From assembly GCA_002261195.1 (NCBI GenBank), contig MVBO01000024.1:95352-159351 (forward strand): a stretch of DNA of 64,000 nt. The letters run 5' to 3'. Shown piece by piece: positions 1 to 10,768 of this stretch. The notes beneath the pieces are model-generated. The model searched no databases and was not told where the DNA came from. It saw only the letters and a list, made by a program, of their open reading frames with translations. The translations under genes and the position numbers were made by a program. Source of the DNA: Bifiguratus adelaidae. Its lineage: Eukaryota > Mucoromycota > Endogonomycetes > Endogonales. The stretch's first letter is position 1, and every line of letters starts with the position of its first letter.

Positions 1-43
1 GCCGACTATTTTCGCCTTTGGTGTGCCATCTATGGGTGGTCCT

Positions 44-806
44 TTACATGGTAAGTTCCTAAGAGAGTGTCAGGTTAGACGATATTCGGCCGAATTGATT
101 GTGGGATTGCCGGCGACATACCAAGATGGCGTTGACAATATCGCTATCGTGCTTCTTGAGGGCAGTGACGGCCTTGCTACGAGAGACATTGGCTTGTTGC
201 ATGACCAATTCAATGTCCTTCTCAGCGACACCAGTCTCGTCTACTTCACCCTCTTCCTCCTCAGCTTCAGCTGCGGCGCCTGATCCCTCAATGGCACCTT
301 GGTTCTCCTCTTGAGCTTGCTGAGCGGCGACTTGTTGAGCGGCGGCGGCTTGAGCAGTAGCGTTCATATCCTCAACGCGAGCCTCACCGAACACGATCCA
401 AGTGTCGGAGTTGCCTGACTTGTAAACGTCCGGTTGGGAGATGACAAAGAGCATCTGGGCAAAATTGAAGCATGAGTACAGTGAGTAGAATGGTTCCGTA
501 GATTGATGTTGTAGGTGCGCGTGCTATGGAGCCGCAGAACAGCTCCAGATACACGATACGTCCTCAACATCAGCCAGCGTTCTATACACTTACACCGCGA
601 GGACGACGCATGGTTACTCGGGTGATGCCTTTGACTTGCTTCAAGCCCAACTTCTCCATAGCCTTGCGGGCCTTCTTCTCACCACGGCCGACAAGCTTGT
701 CACCGCCAAGGTTCTCCCCAGCTTCAGCGAGATCAGGAACTTCCTCATCGGAACCTTCTTCGGTGATCTCTTGAATCTTAGGCTCTGTGGTCGGATCGGC
801 AGCCAT
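44..806 (-). CDS. EGD2: Nascent polypeptide-associated complex subunit alpha
   Basis: NAC alpha binds nascent chains at the ribosome exit as a heterodimer with NAC beta. Exons on the minus strand are 806-594, 454-122 and 58-44, giving 186 aa, the usual family length. The NAC domain is recognisable: [20 protein letters not shown] in exon 1, then [14 protein letters not shown] at the start of exon 2. An Ala/Gln/Glu-rich linker and a C-terminal UBA domain ([20 protein letters not shown]) follow. The last exon is only 15 nt and encodes ELTM-stop, the conserved end of fungal NAC alpha; without it the protein would read on into an unrelated tail. The start is the ATG at 806, whose product begins with the typical acidic N-terminus. 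It is divergent from the ribosomal protein L27 gene, consistent with translation-linked expression. Confidence 0.95.
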
Positions 807-1243
807 CTGACGAAAAAAAATCGTGATAGTGTCAGCACAAGCTACATTGACCCCACTTCTAAAGTGAGCAGCGCGAGCGATGGTGGACTGATGAGCGTTT
901 CGCCAAGGGACGAACCCTGGCACCTCAGCATTCTGTGATAAATATGCCACTTTTAAGGCCCAGTCTCAAACGCTGTATGTACGCCATCGCAGCCCTTGTT
1001 GTGCAATTTCATGGATTCTAGCTCACCTTGTATATGTAATGGATGGATGAATGAGTATTGGATCTAAGCTGGATGTTGTGCTTGCTTGCGTTCTCCACAG
1101 ATTTCGGGTTAGGGGTTTTCCGCCTGCAACGAAATTTCGTGACGTCACGGTGGCTTGGGCCTGATGGGTCCCTGTGGGCCAAAATCAGTGCGAGCGCGCA
1201 TACCTTTGATTCCTCCTCTATCCTATTTTGCTTGAGTTCCGTC
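807..1243. promoter_or_regulatory. Divergent NAC alpha / RPL27 promoter with CRE palindrome
   Basis: This 437-bp region separates two divergently transcribed translation genes. It contains a perfect 12-bp palindrome at 1138-1149 with a core TGACGTCA, the CRE site bound by ATF/CREB bZIP proteins, about 95 bp before the RPL27 start codon. No coding sequence is supported here. The site is seen directly; its function is inferred. Confidence 0.55.
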
Positions 1244-2183
1244 ATGGTCAAGTTCATCAAGCCAGGAAAGGTATGTACCAGCACAGAAGCAGCGACCCCA
1301 GTTCGTCGGCTCTCCAATGGATGGAGAAGAACGTCCAGGGACCGGATGGATATGTGTAAAGCAAATCCATCCATCGCTGTCTACATCCATCCATGAACAT
1401 TGACTAACGAAAGCATCCTCTTCACTTTATAGGTCGTTGTCGTGCTACAAGGCCGTTATGCCGGCAAGAAGGCCGTCGTCATTAAGAGTGAGTATCCAGA
1501 CTTTCAGATCGGCAACATTGCGAATCCTTTGGCAGACGGTTTGCCATGAAGGTTAATGAGGATGTCGCATGTTGTGAGAGAGGGCATAGAACGGAGGTCA
1601 TAGAGATTTGATTATCGTCTTGTCGAAACACCGCACTTCTCGTCTGCACCCAGCACTCAATCTTGAAAGGGCATGGCTTTCGTTGGGAAATCGACAGGAG
1701 ACTAATCTTGTGTTTTCCTTTCACAGACCACGATGATGGAACCAAGGACCGCTCTTACGGTTACGCTGTCATCGCCGGTATCGAGCGTTACCCTCTCAAG
1801 GTAACCCGCTCCATGGGCCAAAAGAAGATCGCCAAGCGTTCCAAGGTCAAGCCTTTCATCAAAGTCGTCAACTACAACCACATCATGCCCACTCGGTAGG
1901 TTTATTTACATGGAAAGGGGCAAGCCCGAATAGGACAATGGCGACTGATAAAAAATGCGTGCAGTTATGCTCTTGAACTCGAATCTTTGAAGGGTGTCGT
2001 CTCCAATGAATCTTTCAAGGAACCCTCCCAACGCGAGGAGGCCAAGAAGGTATGCGCATTGCTCGATTTGTAGACACAAAGCAGTGTTCTTACCTTTCCG
2101 TTTTGCAGGCTATCAAGAAGGCTTTTGAGGAGCGATACAACTCTGGCAAGAACAAGTGGTTCTTCACCAAGTTGAACTTCTAA
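1244..2183 (+). CDS. RPL27: 60S ribosomal protein eL27
   Basis: Large-subunit ribosomal protein. Exons 1244-1270, 1433-1487, 1727-1895, 1965-2049 and 2109-2183 give 136 aa, exactly the usual L27 length. It starts MVKFIKPGK, continues [18 protein letters not shown] and [20 protein letters not shown], and ends [10 protein letters not shown]. All four introns have GT-AG ends and fit the reading phase. The first intron follows codon 9, a common arrangement in ribosomal protein genes. The second intron is long (239 nt); I found no clear snoRNA in it. The identification is secure. Confidence 0.97.
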
Positions 2184-2553
2184 GCTTGCACATTGTAGAT
2201 CAGGAACACAAGCCTCATGAATAAAAATTGTAATGAATCTACAATCGGCAATGATGGATCCTCGGATACGATGTTTGCCAAATCCATCTCAGGTTACTCC
2301 TTGAAACAAGTTTGCTTGAATACCAGGATATTTGGATGGGACCTGTAGGGTAATATTTCCACATGCAGGCAGGAAGGAGGTAACCGAACCCATTAGGGAG
2401 TGCAGGTCGGGGTCAACGCTTGTGTAACTGCTTAATTAAGCGCGAACCCATTGTTGAACCCTTACGCAGGTGGTAAGACGAGGTAATATTCACGGGCACA
2501 AAAACATATCTGCAAGCTTGCCAAGACCATCCTGCCTCAAGAATAGTGTCGCC

Positions 2554-2560
2554 TATATAA
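2554..2560 (+). promoter_or_regulatory. TATA box of small secreted protein gene
   Basis: TATATAA lies 36 bp before the ATG at 2596, so the 5' leader would be very short. It supports the gene being real. Confidence 0.5.
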
Positions 2561-2595
2561 GCGAACGCGCTCATTCCAAAGTCCCAATTTACAAC

Positions 2596-3021
2596 ATGCG
2601 TTCCGTCAAGCTTGTTTTCCGTGTCATGTGCCTTTGCACCGTATTTTGTCTCGCGCTTTCCATTCCGGTCGAAAACAAACAGAACCGTTATCGATATCTG
2701 AGTGGTCCCCATGATATCGCGAAGCGCGCGCCTCAGCCCTCTCCAATGGTGTCATCACAGACCTTGCTCGATACCATCACCAATTATATTTGGCCGGTGA
2801 AACGTGCAATGTTGGCTCCACCTGCGCAACCAGCCACGGCCAAAAGTGGGCCCAAGAAGAACAGAAAGAAGAAGATGGAAGCCAAAAACCTGACGAAGAG
2901 GAATGCTGGCATCTGCAAAAGCAAGAAGGGTTCGGGTTCAAAGAAGGCCGAGCACAAGAAGAAGAAGACTGGAGCTTCGCAAGTGGCTCAACCGGTGGCT
3001 GCCACTCCGCTCACCGCTTGA
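2596..3021 (+). CDS. Small secreted lysine-rich protein
   Basis: Single-exon, 141-aa protein of unknown function. Residues 1-23 form a signal peptide with hydrophobic core MCLCTVFCLAL. A dibasic KR at about residues 44-45 (AKRAPQPSP) suggests cleavage by a Kex2-type protease. A hydrophobic stretch around TITNYIWPV ends in another KR. The C-terminal half is strongly basic, with runs such as KKNRKKK and KKKKTGAS. A TATA box sits just upstream. The start is the ATG whose product begins MRSVKLVFRVM; an upstream in-frame extension lacks a signal peptide and runs through the TATA box. A secreted cationic peptide precursor is one reading, but no family was recognised. Confidence 0.65.
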   Translation: MRSVKLVFRVMCLCTVFCLALSIPVENKQNRYRYLSGPHDIAKRAPQPSPMVSSQTLLDTITNYIWPVKRAMLAPPAQPATAKSGPKKNRKKKMEAKNLTKRNAGICKSKKGSGSKKAEHKKKKTGASQVAQPVAATPLTA

Positions 3022-3120
3022 TCGAAATGGCCAAGGTATCTGTACACTTGTATAAACTGCATCTCGTGCGAAATATCTACATAGTATATAAAGCAAGTTC
3101 GCATACACACATCTTCGCTT

Positions 3121-3654
3121 TTAGGCCTTGACAAGCGAAATCTTTTCACAGTTTTGGCCATCAAGAGAACCAGATCCCATCACCCAATTGACGGCCAATT
3201 GAGGACCATAGGCACTTTGTGTGATACAAGCGTACCATCGGTCCAATCCAGTGAGAAGCAGGTGACCATTGGCATCAAATGAGAAGTCGTAAATGGGAGG
3301 TTGGACGGAGATATAGAGCGGAGCGGTATTGCTGCTGACGTCGAAGTTGAGTTGAGCCATCAATTGTATTGGATTTGTGTTAGCTTGAATAGGGTATACC
3401 AGAAAGCCTTCTCCAAGACCCCCAGAAAAGGTAGTGTTGAAATAAAAGTTCCGAAAGACGCTGTCCAGACCGGATGAAGGCTGAGAGAGGACCGCGAGAT
3501 CCGTAGCAGCGCCCACATGGTAGCCTGCGACATAGAGGCCATTGTAATTGGCATTGGTAGAAATGGTCTTGAGTGCAAAGGGACCCGTAGCATCTTGTGC
3601 TACAGGGGCGGCAAGAGCGGCTGCAGCCAAAGCGAGGATAGCCGAAAATCGCAT
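3121..3654 (-). CDS. Secreted protein of unknown function
   Basis: Intronless 177-aa protein with a classic signal peptide (MRFSAILALAAAALA, cleavage probably near APVAQ). The mature part looks like a compact beta-rich extracellular domain, with an N-glycosylation site (FNTTF) and two cysteines (WYACITQ and GQNCEKI) that could form a disulphide. I do not recognise a catalytic motif. It resembles the general class of small fungal cell-surface or secreted proteins. A TATATATA element lies at 3714-3721, 60 bp upstream of the start. It is convergent with the lysine-rich secreted gene, separated by about 100 bp. Confidence 0.75.
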   Translation of the reverse strand: MRFSAILALAAAALAAPVAQDATGPFALKTISTNANYNGLYVAGYHVGAATDLAVLSQPSSGLDSVFRNFYFNTTFSGGLGEGFLVYPIQANTNPIQLMAQLNFDVSSNTAPLYISVQPPIYDFSFDANGHLLLTGLDRWYACITQSAYGPQLAVNWVMGSGSLDGQNCEKISLVKA

Positions 3655-3713
3655 GATATGGTTAAGAGTTGTGATATGGAAGAGGAGAAGATGCAAAAAG
3701 TCAAATACCGCGG

Positions 3714-3721
3714 TATATATA
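3714..3721 (-). promoter_or_regulatory. TATA element of the secreted protein gene
   Basis: TATATATA lies 60 bp upstream of the ATG at 3654 on the minus strand, at an appropriate core-promoter distance. Confidence 0.45.
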
Positions 3722-3979
3722 CCTACGCCGGCTATTCTGATCTTTGACCGTAGCATAATAGCCCGCAAGGAAATGTTTCACATCATCACACAAAGTGTCC
3801 TTCGTGGTTCGGAATATCTTCTATTTTGGGCTGGCGCTTGGGACAATTTTTGTGAACGAACCAATGGCGCTGTTTCACTTGATGGAAAGCATCTCAATTC
3901 GTGGTTAGTAGAGGCAAGGAATGAATCCATCATGAGCAGGTTAACATTTGTTCGATTTTGCTATCTATAGACATTTGTC

Positions 3980-5174
3980 CTATTCCCATACAAAGGCAAC
4001 CTTGCCGGTCTTTCCAGCGTCAAACATTTCATAAGCCGTACTAGCATCCTCGATGCTGTATCTGTGGGTCACTGCCGTCTCCGGATGGAGGTTCCAGCGA
4101 GCCAGGAACTCCAGACAGTCCTCCATTTGCTCCAGATTGCATACCCACGAACCTGATGATTCACAGAGAAACGGATGGGCGTGTCAGATTCGAGTCAGGT
4201 ACCTGTGGTCCTTAAACATGCACTTACCATACAAGGTGATTTGTTTATGCAACAGCATCGGTGATGGCGAGAAACTGACATCTCCTCCCTCGCCTACGTA
4301 AACCACCCGGCCCCATTCGCGCGCTACTTCCAAGCACAAATGGCGCGCCTTGCCATTGCCTGACGCATCAAAGCACACCTCGAATCCTTTGCCGTTGGTC
4401 ACCTCTAAAAGTGCTGAGGCAATGCCCTCCGAGGATGGGATCACCTGGATACCAAGCTTCTCGGCGAATGCGCAGCGCTCCGTTGACACTTCCGTAGCCC
4501 ATACCATGGCCCCCATCGCTTTGGCCAGCATTGCTAGACACACTCCTACTGGTCCTAAGCCAGTCACCAACACACGGTCTCTGCCGGATACATTAGCGCG
4601 ACAACAAGCCGTGTAAGCTGTCGCAACACCACAAGCAGTCATAGCTCCGTCCACATAGGTCAATTCATCGGGCAACTTGCAAATGTTTTGCTCGAGCACC
4701 AACATGTAATTGGAATGTCCACCATCCCTCTGATAGCCATAAGCCTTCCTCACTCCTGCTTCGTTCTTGCACATGAGGAACCATCCTTTGCGGCAGTCGT
4801 GACAAGTGCCACATCCGGAAATATGATAAACCACACATCGATCACCGACTTTGAACTGAGTCACACCCGGACCGACGGCATCAATGATGCCGCAAGGTTC
4901 GTGCCCACCGACGCAGCCCTTGTACTGGCCAGGTCCAGGTTTCCAGGTTTCTTTTCGATAAATAAGATTGAGATCGCTACCTGTAATCCATGCTTTAGTA
5001 CACGTGTTCGCACGCTTGACAAGCATGTTTACCGCATAATGTGGATGCTTTCACCTGAAGACGAACCTCGCCCTGGCCCGGTGTAGGTATTTCGAAGTCG
5101 CGTACCTCGACTTGCCGTTTTCCTAGAAAGACCACACCGCGCCTTCCAGTGCTTGAGCTACTTGTTTGAGTCAT
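3980..5174 (-). CDS. Zinc-dependent alcohol dehydrogenase family protein
   Basis: Medium-chain NAD(P)-dependent dehydrogenase. Exons 5174-5033, 4980-4228 and 4152-3980 give 355 aa. The catalytic-zinc region reads ASTLCGSDLNL across the first intron and GGHEPCGIIDAVGPGV. The structural-zinc loop has the pattern C-x2-C-x2-C-x7-C in SGCGTCHDCRKGWFLMC. The Rossmann motif is VTGLGPVGVCLA. The C-terminus GSWVCNLEQMEDCLEF is joined through an intron with donor GTAAGT. It acts in the cytosol, but the substrate cannot be told from sequence; sorbitol-, threonine- and general alcohol-dehydrogenase branches all share these motifs. Confidence 0.92.
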
Positions 5175-5691
5175 GCTATTGAATCACTAGGTCTTGCCAA
5201 CAGAAGCAACCACGGGCAAAGTGACCAAAGAAGAGACAAGAAACAAGCTTACCAACCGGTTGTTGCCGCTCACCGAGGTTTCCACTTTTGGCAACTTTCT
5301 GGGGCAAAGTCACTTGCCAAAAGTCTTGTCACTAGTTAGATCATCCGTCGGATCGATTAATCGGATCATCCAAACCAATAGAGTCAAAGCATCATTAAAT
5401 AACTGGCGAGCTCTAGTGATCTTAATGAGCATGCGCTTGTCAACGAATATGACAATGATTGCCAGGTTACGTTACTGTATGCATGTTCTGATCGTTAGCA
5501 CCGTTTTCACCTACAATTCTGATAAACACAACCAACCATTGACAGACATGCTAGCCAAGAACGATCAGCTCCATTTTAATCAGGCGTGTATATCAATTAC
5601 AATGTTCTACTGTACAGTCGCCATGTCAAGAAAAGCAGCCGTACACGATCATTTTTGGTTGACAGGCGTAGTTAGTCTGACCATCATCGAT
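5175..5691. other. Intergenic region without supported gene
   Basis: 517 bp between the dehydrogenase 5' end and the EMC6 3' end. Open frames here lack codon bias, recognisable motifs and splice support. I see no RNA gene or repeat. Confidence 0.5.
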
Positions 5692-6036
5692 CTACTGATA
5701 CAAGTGGACCAGACCGTAAAGAAAGGTGTGAAATAACACATAAGAGAACAGGGAACCAAACAATCCCTCAGTCCATACGTGTCGTCCTCCATCGACAAAA
5801 TAGAGCCCAAGCTTGCCTTTGGCTTTCATGGAGATGATGAGAAGCGTTGATAGCACCCATGTCACAGCGTAAAAGAGAAATCCTGACCAGTTTGTGAGCC
5901 CGAGAATGCCAGCTGCGCTTCCAGTGATTGCGGCAGTTGTGGAGCGGATGAATAGGATCACTTGTGCATTGTGAGCCATATGCGCTGGCACATAACGCGT
6001 AGCTTCTTTTGTCGATAGGGGCCCCGGTTGACTCAT
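5692..6036 (-). CDS. EMC6: ER membrane protein complex subunit 6
   Basis: Intronless, 114 aa, matching the small size of EMC6/TMEM93. The ER membrane complex inserts tail-anchored and multipass proteins. Hydrophobic segments lie at about residues 35-50, 52-70 and 93-112. The diagnostic C-terminal motif is GLFGSLFSYVLFHTFLYG followed by LVHLYQ, as in the family. The start ATG gives MSQPGPLSTKEA. It lies head-to-tail with TLG2, another secretory-pathway gene, 140 bp downstream of it. Confidence 0.93.
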   Translation of the reverse strand: MSQPGPLSTKEATRYVPAHMAHNAQVILFIRSTTAAITGSAAGILGLTNWSGFLFYAVTWVLSTLLIISMKAKGKLGLYFVDGGRHVWTEGLFGSLFSYVLFHTFLYGLVHLYQ

Positions 6037-6175
6037 GTTGTCTGCTGCTGGATGAGGGCAATGAGACTCGGTCGACAGCTTTCAAAGGGCAGCAGAGCAC
6101 AATCGTTAATGAATGAATTAACTTTTTATGAGAAGACCTCATCATTGGGTATATGATAAAGAGTATGATACAAGC

Positions 6176-7418
6176 TTAATGCCTCTTGGGCTTGAAGATT
6201 AGAATAACGATGAGCAGCATGATTATGAGGATTAGCAGGAGCATTAGCTTGCGTTTCCGCGTTCGACTTTGATATTTCGCGCCCTGAAAACATAGCGTTA
6301 TTCACTTTGCGTAGCCCATGAGTCACGTAGCCATACCTGATCTAATTCCACCACAGCTTGCTTCACATTGGTTCTCATCTGCTCTATGTTGTAGTCTATT
6401 CGGTCCAGCATGGTGCCTTGATCTATCACCAACGTTTCCAATTCTTTGAAAATCTCCGCCAGCTCGTAGATGGACCTTGCAATGTCGTTGATTTCAGACT
6501 CCCTGGTGGCAATCGCATTCTCATTTGCTTCAATGAGCGCAAGTTGCGCATCCGTAAAACCCTTCAATGTCATTAGCGACCATTCGTCAAGTAGTTTCCT
6601 GAGCCTCTCACCAAGTTTAAATCGTCCTGCGTTAGATCGTGATTCCGGGCAGCACCTTCTTCCAGTCCCAATACGTCGGATTTTCGGGCATCACGGCTTT
6701 TAATTTCTATCCATGACCGCGTTAGCAAAAGCGGCAGACACGTATGTCTGACTTACTTTGCAGATAGGCTGATTGCTTCTTGCGAAAGCCCATGGACACT
6801 TCTTGCAGCTTTGTGGCGAGACTTGTCTGTATATTGCGACTAATGAGATCTTCCTGCCTCACGGGAGAATCGCTGTAGGATGCCTTTGACTGTATTTTTT
6901 GAATTTTTCGTTGGGTCGCATGGAATTGCTATGTGATACGACGTTGTAATGAGTGCAACGGCCAATAGTTGAGCGCAAGATCCACATACATGGGTGATGT
7001 CGTCTGTTAGCTGCTGTATGGCTGCTTCATCGGATGATTGATCGTCAAAGCCAGGTAAGAGATGCTTTTTGTGTTTCTCGTCCAACCTTTCAACTACAGG
7101 AATATGTGTTCAGGAGGCGAAAATAACCTAGTCAACTGAAACTCACTCAGATCTTTTATTCGACTTATATCCTCCTCCACGTCCTCCGTAACGTCCACCC
7201 TTCATAGTGTCGTCAGTAGATATTACTATGTACAAGCGAGTTCTAGCTTACCATTGAGGTGGAAGAACCGATAGTTCGATGACGTGGTCAGAACTCTCAA
7301 TCAAACCTGTACTTTCGCTGTCGTCATAGAAGCCTTGACTTTCATTTAGCGGTTTGTGTGAGCTCGTGTAACTATTTCTATACTGCAAGAACAGCAATGT
7401 GCGACTTCTCGTTGCCAT
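6176..7418 (-). CDS. TLG2: t-SNARE syntaxin, Tlg2/syntaxin-16 type
   Basis: Endosome/trans-Golgi Qa-SNARE. Seven exons (7418-7252, 7199-7147, 7093-6990, 6928-6757, 6706-6612, 6561-6337, 6283-6176) give 307 aa. The N-terminus MATRSRTLLFLQYRNSY and the motif LPPQWVDVTEDVEEDI match the Tlg2 N-terminal peptide and following helix. The SNARE helix contains REINDIA-like ESEINDIARSIYELAEIFK and VIDQGTMLDRIDYNIEQM. A C-terminal membrane anchor, MLLLILIIMLLIVILIF, ends in KPKRH. All intron phases agree, and the two mid-protein introns were set by the Habc-domain reading frame. Confidence 0.94.
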
Positions 7419-7997
7419 CGCAAGTTTTGCCTTTAACCTTCTTCAACCTTAACCGATTTCCTTTTACAGTCAAGCGTGACTCTCAGTGACAAGCAAGGGT
7501 TCTTTGGTGTTATCAGAGACAGGCGAGGCATTGAAGAGGACAATCGACTCTTGTGTGGGCATATTTGCATGTTGCTCATCCCATGCTATCACATTATACG
7601 CTATTGCCGCTCGTGCGCTCCTCCATAACGTACTTTTGGCCTACGGTAAGGCATTAAAGTTCACTGATGGCTTTGGGCAGACAGGTCGACAAGCAACGAA
7701 GTTTTACGCCGGTTTTGAAGCGCGCTGTCAAGTTATTCAGGATTGTAGGGCTATGCTCCACCTACTTTAGCACTGTGAATTCCATCTCATGAAGCTTCAT
7801 CAAATTTTGTGACGTCACTAACCTGAGGCATCATAAACAGGAGATTACCGCATCTGCGGTTCTTGGGCAAACAGCAGTGGTCGAATCTCTGTATAGAATA
7901 AGGTGGGTACACTCGATCGCTCGTTGCGCTCCTTTATGAGGGCTGTGCAAAAAGCAACGACAGTGCAATGAAGCTGAATGCGCTCGTAGTTCCAAGG
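7419..7997. promoter_or_regulatory. Divergent TLG2 / NDUFA8 intergenic region with CRE
   Basis: 579 bp between divergent genes. A perfect 10-bp palindrome at 7809-7818 contains TGACGTCA, about 180 bp before the NDUFA8 start. An open frame at 7486-7770 has a short stretch (LYAIAARALL) faintly like the ATP synthase epsilon subunit, but nothing around it supports a gene. Confidence 0.45.
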
Positions 7998-8648
7998 ATG
8001 ACCTCCACGCGCGACCCTACGTTCACCAGCACTAAATTTGTCGACCCCACTCCAGCACCATCAGATCTTCCCGCTGTCGACGAAGTAGGCCTTACCTCCG
8101 CCCCACTCAAATCCGCATCATACTTTATTGGCGCCTACTGCAAAGACTACAATGAGGATTTCATGTCCTGCAAGAATGAGGACAATAACCCGGAGCACTG
8201 CCTGAAGGAGGGTCGAAGGGTCACGCGGTGCGCTCTTGATCTGTAAGTACTATGACTACAAGCATTTCATGGATGTGGTCTATCCTTGCTTTCCATACTC
8301 ATATTTCGCTCGCGTATTGTAGCATACAAAAACTGCGAGAGAACTGCGACAAGGAGTTTGAGGCGCACTGGAAGTGCCTTGACAAGAACAACCAAGAGCT
8401 TTTTTATTGCCGAAAGCCAGAGCGAGCCTTCAACAAATGTGTATTTGATAAATTGGTAAGTATCGAGCATGCGAAGGTGTGTCTGTTGTGTCTGCGCTAC
8501 CCGGCAAACCAATCGCGTTACTCTACAGAATGAAGCTAATGTTGTCAATCTCGTCTAGGGATTGGAGAAGGTTATTCCAGGAGCTCCTGAGGGCCAGACA
8601 CCGATACATCTAAAGGAGAAACCTATCTATACCGCACATCAAAAATAA
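7998..8648 (+). CDS. NADH:ubiquinone oxidoreductase subunit NDUFA8 (PGIV)
   Basis: Accessory subunit of mitochondrial complex I, imported into the intermembrane space through oxidative folding. Exons 7998-8242, 8323-8455 and 8559-8648 give 155 aa. Four C-x9-C motifs are visible: CKDYNEDFMSC, CLKEGRRVTRC, CDKEFEAHWKC and CRKPERAFNKC, i.e. a double twin-CX9C protein. The conserved segment SAPLKSASYFIGAYC precedes them, and the end is GLEKVIPGAPEG...YTAHQK. I chose the ATG at 7998 because homologues have about 15 residues before the VDPTP-like motif; an in-frame ATG at 7968 would add ten residues. Confidence 0.93.
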
Positions 8649-8893
8649 GCTATCGTCCAGACGGATAGCACGTAGGGAATGTGGATATATAGAGTTGAGC
8701 CAATACAACCACAGTCTGAATGAAAGTCTCTTGCCCAGTTGCTTAACCAAACTTGCCGCCAAGTACCAATGCACATTGCCTGATGTGTGACTGTGTCTGC
8801 TTACAAGTGGCTTGAAAGAAAAAGAATACTGTGTGAAGCACACCTTTCGTGCACAGACGCGCAACACTGCGCTGCCTGTGACAAACGTTCGAC

Positions 8894-10768
8894 ATGTCAG
8901 AGGTCATTGCTAGACTATGTCGAAGTGTAGTTTATGAACAATTTGGGGACGTTGCCGAGGTAAGTCAAAGTGATCAGGAACTGTTCGAAAACGCCTGCTC
9001 ATAGTGCCTATCCTCAAGGCGGTTGTGCGAATACTATGTCGACAGACTCGGACAAACTTGGCCCAGATCCTCAAGGAGACCAAGTTGACGAGACAACAAG
9101 TTCGAGAAGCTTTGGTTGTCATGATGCAACATAACTTGATCAAATACAGCCTGTCTCAGGAAGGGCAGCGAATGGCTACTTACTATGAGGTGGACGAATA
9201 CGAGATTTGCATGCGTTTGCGGTTTGGTAGTTTTATTTACTGGGCTGGCGAATGGTTTGGACCGGATGTGAGTGACCAAGCGAGGCATTACGAATGAATT
9301 GTGACTCACCATGGCGCAGGAGAGGTTCATCATCGAATTCATTCTCTTGTACGGTCGCGCAACACCCGAGATGATTTACGACTATGTCATCAACAAGGGG
9401 AAGCAAGGGAAAGTGACCAAAGCTGCAGCCAAAAGTATGTTTTCAATTTTTCAATTGGCGTGCAACTGATACTTGTGTTCCAGAACACTCTGAAAGGCGG
9501 AAGCAAGTGGAACAGACACTCTTGAGACTCGTAAATATGCGTTTCGTGGTGGGAACACGACCGACAGACGCCTACTCAAAGATACAAAAACGACTAGAAG
9601 CAGAATATAGAGAGGAAGCGAAACTTAATATGCCTGCTACAGCAACAGACAAGACAAAAATTAAAACGGTGATTGAGGAGGAAGAAGAACGCGACATGGC
9701 AAGCTCAGAAAATTATGGACTCAAGCGAAAAGCGACTGATGACATCGACTCTGCACCCTTGAAACGGCATGCGGGTGCGGACGCGTTTGACAATATCGAG
9801 ATTGATCCCGCAGCGACATTTCGCGTCAATTATGACCGGTTCAATATGCGTTTCCGAGCGGCCACCATAGAAGAATTAGTGTCGGAACGAATCAATCGAC
9901 CAGCTGCGGTTGTCATGAAGCGCTTTCTCGAACTCACAGATCACAAAGTCAAGGAAACGAAGGATCCACAATCTTCAGTCGCGACATCCATAACTATTAG
10001 CCAAGCTATCCGCCCCGATGCTGATCTCGCCAGTGGCATAGCGCTACGGCGGGACGACATGGACGATGAAGAGGGACCGTCAAAGCAGCAACTCACACAA
10101 ATGTTTCTAGAAATCATGACAAAGGACCAGATTGGCTTTGTCGCGAAGAAGGATGATCGAGGTCACGGAGAATATGTCATACAATTCGCAAAGATCAGGG
10201 ACGAGCTCAAGAAGAGGGTTTTCTTTGAGGTTCTACAAGAACAGTTTGGATCGCTTAGTGTCCGATTGGTTCGTATCCTGATGGAGAAGGGCAAATTGGA
10301 CGAAAAGATGGTAAGAGGACATCCTTCTCCATGAGCCGAGATTGACTGGACGTCCGACTTCCTTCAAAGATTCAAAAAATTGCCATGATTCCACAAAAAG
10401 ATACCCGCGAGAAACTCTTCTTACTCGAAAAGGCAGGATTTGTCCACTTTCAGGAAGTCCCCAAAACAGCCGATCGCGCCCCGTCACGTACCTACTATCT
10501 CTTTTGGGTTGACCTGGATACCTCATACCTCGCCCTCACCAACTACATTTACAAATCCATGACCAATGTCCGGCAACGCAAGCAACATGAACGACATCTT
10601 CGCCAGCAAATTATTGAAAAGACAGAGCGCAAAGATGTTCAAGAGAATCAAGAGCTCCTTGGGGCGTATAACCAAAAAGAGTATGCAGAATTGCAGCAAA
10701 TGCTCTCCAAGCTAGAGGTCGCAGAGGCTCGTCTGGACACCATGATGATGATAATGAGGGATTTCTAA
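8894..10768 (+). CDS. RPC82: RNA polymerase III subunit RPC3/RPC82
   Basis: Subunit of the Pol III-specific RPC82/34/31 heterotrimer, needed for initiation at tRNA and 5S genes. Exons 8894-8959, 9019-9267, 9320-9434, 9484-10310 and 10370-10768 give 551 aa. Tandem winged-helix modules are recognisable (LAQILKETKLTRQQVREAL, FVHFQEVPKTADRAPSRTYY), plus a C-terminal coiled segment. Intron 1 is resolved by using the acceptor before GCGGTT at 9019, which restores frame (FGDVAE-AVVRILCRQ). Exon 4 carries a charged insertion (KTVIEEEEERDMASSENY) typical of RPC82. It lies in tandem after NDUFA8, separated by about 245 bp. Confidence 0.9.

Noticed and set aside
5194-5736. 180-aa open frame on the plus strand
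   Set aside because: It runs into the EMC6 gene on the other strand, has no recognisable domain, and composition is not protein-like.
7486-7770. 94-aa open frame with LYAIAARALL, faintly like ATP synthase epsilon
   Set aside because: The match is about ten residues, the conserved N-terminus is absent, and codon use and context fit intergenic DNA.
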